Positions 28,054 to 36,598 of a DNA stretch of 64,000 nt are shown in pieces. The notes under the pieces were generated by a model, which was given only the letters and a program-made list of their open reading frames with translations, searched no databases and was not told the DNA's origin. Source of the DNA: Candidatus Gastranaerophilales bacterium (GTDB lineage: Bacteria > Cyanobacteriota > Vampirovibrionia > Gastranaerophilales > Gastranaerophilaceae); contig CALVGZ010000008.1 of NCBI GenBank assembly GCA_944327225.1, positions 1 through 64,000 of the forward strand, read 5' to 3'. Both the position numbers and the translations under genes were made by a program. Positions within the stretch are counted from its first letter, which is position 1; each line of letters opens with the position of its first letter.

Positions 28054-29003
28054 GAAACATTTTCTTCTAAATATTTAGATATAACATCTGCAACATAGGC
28101 AGGAATTTTGCATCTTTTTTTATCATAGCAAGATAAAATAAAATCAACCACAGCAGGTCTTTCGTTTTTAATAATACTCAAAATTTCGTTTTTGTCCGAA
28201 TTTTTAACAATTTTATACATTTTTTTATAAGCTTTATCATAACTCACGATGACAGCCTCCGGAAGTGTATTTTTTATTTCATCAAAGCATCTTATAGTCG
28301 CTTTTATATCTAATTTTTTTTCTAAATCAGGCATTTTTAAGTATTTTATCAGTACATCTCTTTCTGGTTTGTTAAATTTCATTAGAATGTTTTTAGTTTT
28401 TTCACTTGAAAAATTTTTCATTAAAATAGCTAAAGATGCAAGCTTAATTATTTTTGCATCACTCATTGAAGCAATTTCTGCGGTTGTTTCTTCTTCAACT
28501 TGTTCTTTTGCCATAGCATCAATATTTGATTGTGAAAGAGCATTTGATGAAGTTTGTTCCGTTATTATGCCTTTTTCTTTTAAGTCGCTTATTGCTTTAG
28601 AAAAACACTTTTTAACATGTGCTTCGACAAGGGTTATTAATTGTTCTTGCGGAATTTTATTTTCAATTGCTTTTTTTGCAATATCAAAAACGGTAAAGGC
28701 AATTTTTTGTAGTATTCCTTCTCTAAATTTTGGTTCAATTTCAGCACGTATAATGTCTATTGATTTATGGAAAATCCATTCGCCTATAAATTGCGTTACA
28801 AGACTTGCTTCCTGAGCGTTTAGTTTTGAATTTTCTTCTTTTACAAGTGCATCACCTGACATTTTGCAAAATCTGTATATGATTTCAACAATAAATTCTC
28901 TGTCAGGTTTTTTAATATCGGCAGGAATAACTTGGCTTGCTTGACTTGAAAGGTCTTTTGCAAACGCTTCATAATCAAATTTTTTTAAATCCGTTTCTGC
29001 CAT
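28050..29003 (-). CDS. Divergent FliG-like protein between FliF and FliH
   Basis: The gene occupies the fliG position (fliF - this - fliH). I set the start at the ATG at 29003 because AAAGGGGAGA lies just before it and FliF ends 15 bases upstream; a longer frame from 29039 would overlap fliF. The protein has 317 residues and is almost all helical. A stretch near residues 195-240 (ASLAILMKNFSSEKTKNILM) resembles the FliG middle-domain pattern, and the end (ERPAVVDFILSCYDKKR) is loosely like FliG-C. The usual EHPQ motif and the charged torque helix are not seen. It is probably the switch/C-ring protein in a diverged form, though another basal-body role is possible. Confidence 0.6.
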   Translation of the reverse strand: MAETDLKKFDYEAFAKDLSSQASQVIPADIKKPDREFIVEIIYRFCKMSGDALVKEENSKLNAQEASLVTQFIGEWIFHKSIDIIRAEIEPKFREGILQKIAFTVFDIAKKAIENKIPQEQLITLVEAHVKKCFSKAISDLKEKGIITEQTSSNALSQSNIDAMAKEQVEEETTAEIASMSDAKIIKLASLAILMKNFSSEKTKNILMKFNKPERDVLIKYLKMPDLEKKLDIKATIRCFDEIKNTLPEAVIVSYDKAYKKMYKIVKNSDKNEILSIIKNERPAVVDFILSCYDKKRCKIPAYVADVISKYLEENVS

Positions 29004-29020
29004 TCTCCCCTTTATCCGTT

Positions 29021-30724
29021 TTATGTGCTTTCGATCCAATTTTTAATTTTTTCTATTGCTTCATTTTCGTCTATGCTGTTAAAATCTGTTTCTAATTCAT
29101 CAATAACATCTGAAAGATTATGTTTTGGTGCAGACTGAGCAACTGATTTTGCTTGTTCAAGTGCAAGAGCATATTGATTTTTTTGTTCAATGAAACTTTG
29201 GGCCATTTGTTCTTGTTGGGCAATTAGACTGGAGGCTTGATTTGTAACATCTTTTAATTGCTGTTCTTGAGAAGCTGCAATTTGTTTAAGGTATTCAAGT
29301 TCTTCTTCTTGTTTTTTTGCTTCATCTTTAACTTTTTTTCCAATATGAGTAAGACCTGCTATGAGTCCTGCAAGAAGAATTGAACCCACCAGCCACCAGG
29401 GATTTCCTGATTCTGCCGGTTTCGGAAGTTCATTTTCTTTGTCGGGAGCTAAAACAAGACTGTTTGATTCTACAAAAGCGATAGAAACATCTTCGGGGTT
29501 AACTTTTGGACTTGCCGCACTTGCAATCAAGCTTTTAAGTTCATATAAGCTCATATTGGTTGGTATTGCACTTTCTTCAATTGAAACTGCAACAGTAATT
29601 TCTTCTATTGTTCCTGCTTGCATATATTCGTTTATTTGAGTTTTTGAAACCCCGTATTGTGTTTCAGTTGCCGTTCTTGAATATTGTCTGTCTTGAGATG
29701 AGGCACCCGATTGGATTCCCGTCTTTATTCCGTTTGGTACATATACGCTAACCGGATTCATTCCTGAAGAAGACAAATCATTTTGGTTGTCGCCTAAATT
29801 TTCCTTAAAGCGTTGTTCTGTTACTGAGGTTTTTTGATTGGGGTCGTATAAAATACTTGTTTTTTCAATGGGTGCTTGTTTTAAGAATGTAGAAACGGTA
29901 GCAATATAATTTCCTTTTCCAAGCAATCTGTCTAATTGAGCATTTACTTTTGATTGCATGTATTTATCGTTTTCTTCAAGTTTAGCTATTGCGTCATCAG
30001 ATGCTCCGATTATTGAATTATACACTGTTCCGTTTGTGTCTGTTATTGATATATTATCTGATTGAAGCCCGTGGACTGCTCCTAAAAGCAAATTTGATAT
30101 GGCTTTAACTTTCATATTATCAAGTCTTTCACCTGAAGGCATAGTGATTTGTACAGTTGCCGTAATTGGTTTTTGATCTTGAGAAAAGAAAGTTTGTTCA
30201 GGAATTGAAATAAAAACTTGGGCATTTTCTATAGGAGGTATTTTTCTTATTAGTCTTGCTAATTCACCATTTATTGCTCTTATAAGACGAATTTTTTTGT
30301 CGTCTTTTGTTGAAGTGAAATCACCCTTATCAAAAATTTCAAGTCCGGTGTGTTCATCCATAAGACCGCTTTTTACAATGGCTAATAAGGCTCTATCTCT
30401 TTGGTCTTTTGTGTATTCTTTTAATACTATACTTACTTTTGAACCGTTTTCGACTTTTGTGGCTGTAATTTGTTCGCGAGCTAAAAGTGCTTGCACTTCA
30501 AGAGCTTTACCTGTGTTATCTGTTGTGAAAAGTGTAACGGGGTCATTTTTAATTACTTGTTCTGCTGCTTTTATTTTTCCTTCTTGAGAAGTCGGGTTTG
30601 CCATACTTGTACTTAAAGCAATAACCATCATAATAAACATTATTACGACAGCAACTCCACAAATTATTATTGTGTAGAAAAGAGGCTTATTTTCAGTTAT
30701 TTGTTTTAGGTCAAATTTTTCCAT
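29021..30724 (-). CDS. fliF: Flagellar MS-ring protein FliF
   Basis: Forms the membrane MS ring. A membrane helix at about 14-36 comes first, then the YscJ/FliF ring-building motif domain (about 45-220, including LLAREQITATKVENGSKVSI), a periplasmic collar region (about 230-400), a second membrane helix (about 432-452, NPWWLVGSILLAGLIAGLTH) and a long cytoplasmic coiled coil with an acidic C terminus that would hold the FliG-type protein. The length of 567 is typical. No clear ribosome site precedes the ATG; the 56-base gap from fliE is AT-rich. Confidence 0.96.
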   Translation of the reverse strand: MEKFDLKQITENKPLFYTIIICGVAVVIMFIMMVIALSTSMANPTSQEGKIKAAEQVIKNDPVTLFTTDNTGKALEVQALLAREQITATKVENGSKVSIVLKEYTKDQRDRALLAIVKSGLMDEHTGLEIFDKGDFTSTKDDKKIRLIRAINGELARLIRKIPPIENAQVFISIPEQTFFSQDQKPITATVQITMPSGERLDNMKVKAISNLLLGAVHGLQSDNISITDTNGTVYNSIIGASDDAIAKLEENDKYMQSKVNAQLDRLLGKGNYIATVSTFLKQAPIEKTSILYDPNQKTSVTEQRFKENLGDNQNDLSSSGMNPVSVYVPNGIKTGIQSGASSQDRQYSRTATETQYGVSKTQINEYMQAGTIEEITVAVSIEESAIPTNMSLYELKSLIASAASPKVNPEDVSIAFVESNSLVLAPDKENELPKPAESGNPWWLVGSILLAGLIAGLTHIGKKVKDEAKKQEEELEYLKQIAASQEQQLKDVTNQASSLIAQQEQMAQSFIEQKNQYALALEQAKSVAQSAPKHNLSDVIDELETDFNSIDENEAIEKIKNWIEST

Positions 30725-30780
30725 AAATTTTTAGAATATTCTTTAATTAAATTATACTATTATAATCTTTGAAAGTTAAG

Positions 30781-31095
30781 TTAAATCTGAATTTGCATTA
30801 TTTTCTCATACGTTTGAAGGATTTTACCTGTTATTGTTGTTGCGGCTTGAACTGTTAATTCAGATTGTGCTATTGCTGCCATAACGTCGTGTACATCAGC
30901 TTTTCCTTGCATAGCGTCAATTGTAAGTTTTTCGGGTTTATTTGTTACTTCGTTCATTTGAACAATCATATCCGAGATAACATCTTTAAAATTTTTAACA
31001 TTAGTTTCCTCTGAATTAATTGAAATATTCCCGTTTAATTGAATAGGCTCAATTGAATTCATTTTGAAAAAATTAACTTGGTTTATTTTATCCAT
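30781..31095 (-). CDS. fliE: Flagellar hook-basal body protein FliE
   Basis: Links the MS ring to the rod and is among the first export substrates. 104 residues; the conserved C-terminal half includes DVHDVMAAIAQSELTVQAATTI and ends KILQTYEKIMQIQI, as in FliE. No signal peptide, as expected for a type III substrate. AAAGGGAT ribosome site; ten bases after the transglycosylase gene. Confidence 0.93.
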   Translation of the reverse strand: MDKINQVNFFKMNSIEPIQLNGNISINSEETNVKNFKDVISDMIVQMNEVTNKPEKLTIDAMQGKADVHDVMAAIAQSELTVQAATTITGKILQTYEKIMQIQI

Positions 31096-31105
31096 TTTTA
31101 TCCCT

Positions 31106-31762
31106 TTATAGATATTGTGCTAAAATTGCTTTTACATAATTTTGAGTTTCTTTATATGGTGGTATTCCGTCATATTTATCTACGGTTCCGGGGCCGGCAT
31201 TATAGGCAGCAAGTGCTAAAATTTTATTTCCGTTATATTTATCCAGCATTTGTTTTAAATATTTCACTCCGCCTTCAATGTTTTCTTTCGGATCAAAGAC
31301 ATCATTTACTCCAAGATGTTTTGCCGTTAAAGGCATTAGTTGCATTAATCCTTTGGCACCCGCTTTTGAGACGGCATTGGGGTTAAAACCCGATTCTTGC
31401 TTGATTAATGCTTTAATCAATTTTTCTTCGACTCCATATTTTTCGCTTGCATCTTTGATATATCCCAAGATGGCAGTTTCAGATTTATCTGATGATGCTG
31501 AAATATTTTTTGAAAGGGAACCGAAAGGCAACGGTTTTATTTTTTTAACATTTGGCGGGGGGTCAAGTTCAAATATGCTCGGAGTCTTGTTTTCTTCTTT
31601 TGATTCAGCCAAAATCTCTTGAAAAGCATTTAGGTTTTTTGTTTGTTCAATGTTTTCTTTGGGATAAATAGAGTTAATATAATTGTTTAGCTCATTTACT
31701 CGGCTAAAAGCCTGCATTTGACCTGATGAATTGATATAGTTTTGAATTTTAGGACTGAACAT
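31106..31762 (-). CDS. Lytic transglycosylase (SLT domain) of the flagellar operon
   Basis: Cleaves peptidoglycan strands. The SLT domain is at about residues 95-215, with catalytic E123 in [13 protein letters not shown], then [11 protein letters not shown] and [14 protein letters not shown]. The ~90-residue N-terminal part is polar with no hydrophobic signal peptide. First gene of the operon, directly before fliE. An SLT enzyme here probably clears peptidoglycan for the rod, the job of FlgJ or SltF elsewhere. Lack of a Sec signal suggests export through the flagellar apparatus itself. AAGGGGA ribosome site. Confidence 0.92.
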   Translation of the reverse strand: MFSPKIQNYINSSGQMQAFSRVNELNNYINSIYPKENIEQTKNLNAFQEILAESKEENKTPSIFELDPPPNVKKIKPLPFGSLSKNISASSDKSETAILGYIKDASEKYGVEEKLIKALIKQESGFNPNAVSKAGAKGLMQLMPLTAKHLGVNDVFDPKENIEGGVKYLKQMLDKYNGNKILALAAYNAGPGTVDKYDGIPPYKETQNYVKAILAQYL

Positions 31763-31829
31763 AATTTTTACTCTTTCCCCTTGGAATATACAACGGATAT
31801 AAGGGTTTTTAAATTAAATATTTCCAATA

Positions 31830-31853
31830 AAATTCATACATTTGTATGAATTT
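31830..31853. promoter_or_regulatory. 24-bp palindrome upstream of the flagellar operon
   Basis: Perfect inverted repeat of ten-base arms, AAATTCATAC (31830-31839) and GTATGAATTT (31844-31853), separated by ATTT. It lies 68 bases before the ATG of the first flagellar gene and 40 bases after the stop of the four-wHTH gene, both on the minus strand. It could be an operator for a dimeric winged-helix regulator or an AT-rich terminator hairpin for the regulator gene. Confidence 0.5.
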
Positions 31854-31892
31854 ATTTGAATTATATTTAAGGATTTTTTATAAAATGTCCAA

Positions 31893-33020
31893 TTAATTAT
31901 TGAAATTTATAACATCAGGATTAATAGCAAGCCATTTATATGTTTCGGTTTCTTCTTGAGGCATTTCGGTTATAAAAATTCCGCCTGTTTTTCCTCTTTT
32001 TGAAATTAAATATTTGTTTTCAAACATTTCAGCCAATGCTCGTCTTATTGTATTCGGACTGACATTTAAAATGATTGCAAGTTCTCTTATCGGAGCAATT
32101 TTATCTCCTATTTTATAGTTTTCAATTATATATTTTTTTAAATGAGAAAGAGCTTTTTGCCAAGAATAAACATAATTTTGAGGAATTAAATTTTTTCTTC
32201 TATCGGAGCTTATAAAATCTGTTTTTTTGTTTTTATTGTTTCCTAAATATATTGTTCCGTACCTTCCTCTGCGAGAAAGTATTATTTTTTTTGCATTTAA
32301 TATTTTCATTGCATCGTTAACAGTTTTAATACTGACATCAAACATTCTTGAAAATGCCATATTTGGCAGAATTTTTTCTCCCGTTTTGTATGTTTTTTCA
32401 ATATATTTTTGAATTTTATCAACAAGTTGGTGAGTTAGAGTAAAATTTTCATCATTTATTCCGTTTATTATTTCTTCTTTTGTTAATTCAAATTCTTTTA
32501 TGTAAATCCAGGAAAATTTGTTTCCTCTTAAGGAAATTTTTTTTAAATATCCTTTATTTGCAAGATTAATGAGGCTGAAACGAATTGTGTTTTGAGAGAT
32601 ATCAGTCATTTCGGATAATTTTTTTATGCTTGGAAGTGCAGAATTTAATTTTATTCCCTCGTCAAGAACAAGTTTTTTGATTTTGCATTCAGTTAGAGTA
32701 CCATGATAAAGCTCATCCTGTTGTTTTATATCTTTTGAGTAGAAATCAGCAATACTGGTTCCTATTGATTGTTTTGAACTTAAATATCCTAGATTTTTTG
32801 CTTGCCTGATAGAGTTTTGGATAGTTGCAGTTGAAACATTTAAAAAAGAGGCAAGAATTTTTTTTGAAGGAATAAAATCGCCAATATCAGCTATACCGCA
32901 TTCTAAAGAATGCTTGACCCACTCTATAAGCCAAGAAGTCACTGCCTGACCTTTTGGAATTTTTAAAATATGAAAATCAGGTTTGGCTATTTTTATGTCA
33001 TCTAATGTTAAATGTTTCAT
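31893..33020 (-). CDS. Regulator built of four tandem GntR-type winged-helix domains
   Basis: 375 residues with no effector domain, only repeated winged helix-turn-helix units. Unit 1 is about 25-92 (IPSKKILASFLNVSTATI, GYLSSKQSIGTSI). Unit 2 is about 107-175 (ALPSIKKLSEMTDISQNTI, GYLKKISLRGNKFSW). Unit 3 is about 194-260 (ILPNMAFSRMFDVSIKTV, ILSRRGRYGTIYL). Unit 4 is about 288-352 (IAPIRELAIILNVSPNTI, YLISKRGKTGGIFI). Each has the GntR order: helix, turn, recognition helix with N/S-T-(I/V), then a wing ending in a G-x-I/T-F strand. It lies directly upstream of the flagellar operon on the same strand, 130 bases away. It may control that operon; this is inference. Confidence 0.85.
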   Translation of the reverse strand: MKHLTLDDIKIAKPDFHILKIPKGQAVTSWLIEWVKHSLECGIADIGDFIPSKKILASFLNVSTATIQNSIRQAKNLGYLSSKQSIGTSIADFYSKDIKQQDELYHGTLTECKIKKLVLDEGIKLNSALPSIKKLSEMTDISQNTIRFSLINLANKGYLKKISLRGNKFSWIYIKEFELTKEEIINGINDENFTLTHQLVDKIQKYIEKTYKTGEKILPNMAFSRMFDVSIKTVNDAMKILNAKKIILSRRGRYGTIYLGNNKNKKTDFISSDRRKNLIPQNYVYSWQKALSHLKKYIIENYKIGDKIAPIRELAIILNVSPNTIRRALAEMFENKYLISKRGKTGGIFITEMPQEETETYKWLAINPDVINFNN

Positions 33021-33026
33021 AATTAT

Positions 33027-33136
33027 AAATATTTAAACATAAAACCTTATTAAAAGCGGTTTATATTTTTTTTATTTTACAAAATTAAATATTTATTTTT
33101 GGGCAAAATTTTTTATTTATATGTTTAGAAATATTT
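33027..33136. promoter_or_regulatory. Inverted repeat in the divergent intergenic region
   Basis: AAATATTTAAACAT (33027-33040) lies just upstream of the four-wHTH start codon and its near reverse complement ATGTTTAGAAATATTT (33121-33136) lies just before the ATG of the divergent two-repeat membrane protein. The arms differ by a two-base insertion. Placed next to both starts, they could be operators for autoregulation, but the region is very AT-rich and chance similarity is possible. Confidence 0.3.
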
Positions 33137-33140
33137 AGTT

Positions 33141-34556
33141 ATGAAAATAAATCAATCTCAAAATAAATTGAATTTTCAAAATGTTTCATTATTATCAAAG
33201 CCGCTGGGAATGTTTTATAATTCTAATGCTACAATCCCGACTCTTATAATTGAAAGCGGTGTTACAAGTGGCAGAGCATATAGTGCTTACAAAAAAAGCG
33301 GTAAAATTGAGGCATCTGAGCGTATAGTGGAACAAGGAACAAGTGCAATTGTTTGGCTTTGGGGTGTTCAAATGCTTCAAAAATTGGGTGAAGCAATCGG
33401 AAAGAAAATTTTAAAAAGAGATGATTTTGACTTTGATTTAGGTTTTGATTATCTAAGAAATCCTCTTGAGAATTTGGACAAGAAAGCTTTAAAATTTAAA
33501 ACGGCAAATCTTCTTTTAAGCACTGTTATTGCGACTTTATTTATCGGTTTTGGTTTGCCTAAAATTAATCACCTTATAACAAGAAATAAATTAAAAAAGC
33601 AAAAGCAAAACAGTAACGAAATTACCGTTAATAATCAAAAAAATATTACATTTAATGAATTTAAAAATAAAACCCAAAATATTTCTTTTACTTCCTGTTT
33701 ATATAATTTTGCAAATGTTCTTGAAAATAATTCAACCGTTCGTCTTTTGGCTACGGACACAGGTGTTATAGGTGGCAGATTTTTAAATGCCAGATCAAAA
33801 TCTGAAAGGGTGGAAAATCCATTTAGGGATATTTCTTCGATTTATTTTTATCTTTTTTCAACTAAACATACCGTAAAACTTTTAAATAAATTATTTTCAA
33901 ATACTGATATTGATCCGAAAGTCCTTTCAAAAACTGTTGAAATCTTGAAAAAAAGGCTTGAAAAATCTAATTTGACCGATAGTCATAATTTTTTAAATAA
34001 AGTATTGGGCAGGGCAAATATTGATGATTTAAGAAAAGTCGATGAATTGTTTAAGGGTAGAAAATCAATAACTCTTGATGAATTTAAAGAGGTATTTTCA
34101 AATTTTGATATAAAAGCTGATTTAATGTCAAAATTACAACCCGAATTAGCAGGAAAACAGGTTTTAAGCAAAATACAAGCACAAGATATAGTTAAAAGCG
34201 GTTGGATAAGTGAACCTAAATTCTTGCATAATGTCATGGACAGTGTAACAAAAGGTGCTTATAAGCAAAAAAATCGTTTTATTTCAGCAAAAAAAGTTGA
34301 AAAAATAAGACAATCGATAGAAGAGTTTATAATTCAAGTCGAAGAAAGGGCTAAAAAGAAAGATTGTGTGATAGATTCTAATTTTGTTGAAAAAATTGCT
34401 AAAAATAATATAAGAAAAAATTTTGTTTTTTATGCTTTGGGAACAGCGATTTCAATTTATGCACTTGGATTTTTGATACCGAAAATTCAATATAAAATAA
34501 GACGTAAATTGACAAATAGTGATGAATTTGTCGGAATAAAAGAAAGCAATAAATAA
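33141..34556 (+). CDS. Unknown two-repeat membrane protein
   Basis: 471 residues, no recognised family. The two halves look like copies. Each begins with an N-x-(S/F) segment (LNFQNVSLLSKPLGMF; NISFTSCLYNFANVL). Each continues with a similar block (IIESGVTSGRAYSAYKKSGK and ATDTGVIGGRFLNARSKSER), then SAIVWLWGVQMLQKLGE and SSIYFYLFSTKHTVKLLNKL. Each ends in one membrane segment followed by P-K-I and a basic stretch (FIGFGLPKINHLITRNKL; YALGFLIPKIQYKIRRKL). The second copy has a ~120-residue helical insert. Divergent from the four-wHTH gene; no Shine-Dalgarno is seen. Confidence 0.8.
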   Translation: MKINQSQNKLNFQNVSLLSKPLGMFYNSNATIPTLIIESGVTSGRAYSAYKKSGKIEASERIVEQGTSAIVWLWGVQMLQKLGEAIGKKILKRDDFDFDLGFDYLRNPLENLDKKALKFKTANLLLSTVIATLFIGFGLPKINHLITRNKLKKQKQNSNEITVNNQKNITFNEFKNKTQNISFTSCLYNFANVLENNSTVRLLATDTGVIGGRFLNARSKSERVENPFRDISSIYFYLFSTKHTVKLLNKLFSNTDIDPKVLSKTVEILKKRLEKSNLTDSHNFLNKVLGRANIDDLRKVDELFKGRKSITLDEFKEVFSNFDIKADLMSKLQPELAGKQVLSKIQAQDIVKSGWISEPKFLHNVMDSVTKGAYKQKNRFISAKKVEKIRQSIEEFIIQVEERAKKKDCVIDSNFVEKIAKNNIRKNFVFYALGTAISIYALGFLIPKIQYKIRRKLTNSDEFVGIKESNK

Positions 34557-34562
34557 TTTTTA

Positions 34563-34571
34563 TGATATTAT
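34563..34571 (+). promoter_or_regulatory. Extended -10 six bases before the permease start
   Basis: TG-A-TATTAT at 34563-34571, six bases before the ATG at 34578, with no Shine-Dalgarno. Same geometry as at 8193 and 42192, suggesting a leaderless mRNA. Confidence 0.45.
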
Positions 34572-34577
34572 GGGTTT

Positions 34578-35960
34578 ATGTCCGAACTTAAAAGAACATT
34601 ATCCTTGAAAGATTCAATATCGATTGTTGCAGGTTCCATGATAGGAAGCGGGATTTTTATTGTGTCATCGCACATTGCAAGAGTTACAAATAGTTCGATA
34701 CTTCTAATTTTAGTTTGGATTTTGGCAGGTTTTATAACTCTTTTGGGTGCTTTGAGTTATGGAGAATTATCTTCTACTATTCCTCATGAAGGCGGGCAGT
34801 ATATTTATCTTGAGAAAATTTTTTCAAGAAAGGTTGCTTTTTTATATGGTTGGACTTTGTTTCTCGTTATTCAAACAGGAACGCTTGCTGCGGTTAATAT
34901 TGCAATGGCAAAGTTTTTGGGCTTAATCTTTCCTGTTATAGATTCTAGCCATAAAATTTTATCAATAGGAACGTATCATCTTTCAAACCAGCAGGTTTTT
35001 GCGATTTTAACGGTATTATTTATAACTTTTATTAATTCAAGGGGAGTTAAGGCGGGAATTATAACTCAAAATATTTTTACCGTAACGAAGGTTTTATCTA
35101 TTGTTGCAATAATTGTTTGCGGAGTATTTTTTGGGTTTAATTTTGATACTTTGATTTCAAATTTCTCTATTCTAAATAATAATATTGAAGTTAATTTTGA
35201 TACTTTAAAACTGGTTTCAATAAGCATTGTAGGTGCTTTATTTGCTTCAATTACTTGGAATAATGTTACTTTTGTTACTTCAGAAATTAAAAATCCCAAA
35301 AAAAATATTAAAAAGGCTTTGTTTATCGGTACAATGCTTGTGATTTCTTTGTATTTTCTTTTAAATATGATATATTTATCAACATTACCTTTGGATTTAA
35401 TTAAGACATCTCCTGAGGACATTGTTGTAGCACAAATGATGCAAAATATATTTGGCCAAAAAGGCTTAATAATTATCGCGGTTATTATTGCAATTTCTGC
35501 TTTTGGTTGTGCAAACGGAATGATTTTAACGGGGTCAAGAGTATATTATAAAATGGCAAAAGAAAGGGTTTTTTTTAGAAGCCTTGCATATATTGACAGA
35601 AAAACAAGAGTTCCTCAAAATTCTTTATGGCTGCAATGTTTTTGGATATGTGTATTGATTTTTTGGGGTAATTATACTCAATTGTTGGATTATGTTATAT
35701 ATTCATCATTAATTTTTTATGCAATTACAATTTTTGGAATTTTTAGGATGAGAAAATTATATGGAAATGTAAAAGATGTATATAAAGTTCCAAATTTCAT
35801 TCCGGTAACTTTTGTTATTTTTTCTGTAATAATAATTTTGGCTTTAACTTTTTTTAAACCGTTATACACTGTCCCTGGGCTTTTGATTACTTTTTTAGGG
35901 ATTCCTGTATATAATTTTTGGCAAAAAAAAGCCACAAAAAGAAGATTAATTAATAATTAG
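34578..35960 (+). CDS. APC-family amino acid permease
   Basis: Secondary transporter of 460 residues with about 12 membrane segments. The first helix carries the unwound substrate-binding motif SIVAGSMIGSGIFIVSS typical of the amino acid-polyamine-organocation family, and AALSYGELSS-like text (LLGALSYGELSSTIPHEGGQ) follows at helix 2-3. The helix-6 region contains GALFASITWNNVTFVTSEIKNPKKNI. It is most like the LAT/SteT branch. Substrate cannot be assigned. Its end overlaps the convergent MBL hydrolase gene by 11 bases. Confidence 0.92.
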   Translation: MSELKRTLSLKDSISIVAGSMIGSGIFIVSSHIARVTNSSILLILVWILAGFITLLGALSYGELSSTIPHEGGQYIYLEKIFSRKVAFLYGWTLFLVIQTGTLAAVNIAMAKFLGLIFPVIDSSHKILSIGTYHLSNQQVFAILTVLFITFINSRGVKAGIITQNIFTVTKVLSIVAIIVCGVFFGFNFDTLISNFSILNNNIEVNFDTLKLVSISIVGALFASITWNNVTFVTSEIKNPKKNIKKALFIGTMLVISLYFLLNMIYLSTLPLDLIKTSPEDIVVAQMMQNIFGQKGLIIIAVIIAISAFGCANGMILTGSRVYYKMAKERVFFRSLAYIDRKTRVPQNSLWLQCFWICVLIFWGNYTQLLDYVIYSSLIFYAITIFGIFRMRKLYGNVKDVYKVPNFIPVTFVIFSVIIILALTFFKPLYTVPGLLITFLGIPVYNFWQKKATKRRLINN

Positions 35961-36597
35961 AACCGAAATAGGGGTTGTATTTTTTTTCATGACCTATTGT
36001 TGTTTTATCTCCATGGCCGGGGTATACGGTTATATTTTCGTCTAGTTTAAAGAGTTTTTGTTTAATGCTTTCTTCTATTTCAGCAAAAGAACCGCCGAAT
36101 AAATCACATCTTCCGATTGACTCGCAAAAAAGAGTGTCTCCCGAAAAAAGTGAATCGTTTATTAAATAACAAACCCCGCCTTTTGAATGTCCTTTTGTGT
36201 GTATTATTTTTATTTCATTTTCACCTAATTTAAGGTTTTTTGTGTTTTCATCTAATAGCCCGTCTATACAAGGGGTTTCTATTCCGTCTACTCCTGCCAT
36301 GGAACATTGCACTTCTACTTGTTTTAATAGAGGTAAATCATCTTTGTGCATAAAAATGTGAGCTGACGGGAATTTTTCTTTCATTTTTTTAACACAGTAA
36401 ACGTGATCAAAATGTCCATGAGTTATTAAAATATATTTTAAATTAAGTTTTTTTTCTTTTATTTCTTCTTCGATTTCATTTATTGAATTGGTACAGTCAA
36501 TTATAGCGGTTTGTAGCGTATCTTTATCGTATACAAGATAAGTTGTTGCACCGAATATTCCGTTTGGAAAGCTTTTTATACTGATTTTATTCGACAT
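35950..36597 (-). CDS. Metallo-beta-lactamase-fold hydrolase (glyoxalase II-like)
   Basis: 215 residues. The metal motif THGHFDH (HxHxDH) is at about residues 59-65. Further ligands are in THTKGHSKGG-like text (IIHTKGHSKGGVCY), SGDTLFCESIGRCDL and VYPGHGDKTTIGHEK. The pattern is that of glyoxalase II/YcbL-type hydrolases acting on thioesters or similar. Cytoplasmic, no signal peptide. It is one base downstream of the 83-residue ORF and probably coupled to it. Confidence 0.92.
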   Translation of the reverse strand: MSNKISIKSFPNGIFGATTYLVYDKDTLQTAIIDCTNSINEIEEEIKEKKLNLKYILITHGHFDHVYCVKKMKEKFPSAHIFMHKDDLPLLKQVEVQCSMAGVDGIETPCIDGLLDENTKNLKLGENEIKIIHTKGHSKGGVCYLINDSLFSGDTLFCESIGRCDLFGGSFAEIEESIKQKLFKLDENITVYPGHGDKTTIGHEKKYNPYFGSNY

Positions 36598-36598
36598 C

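Noticed and set aside
25165-31762. Virulence-type (injectisome) type III system
   Set aside because: FliE, FliF with the long cytoplasmic tail, and FliM/FliN at 52005 point to a flagellum; no secretin or needle genes are seen.
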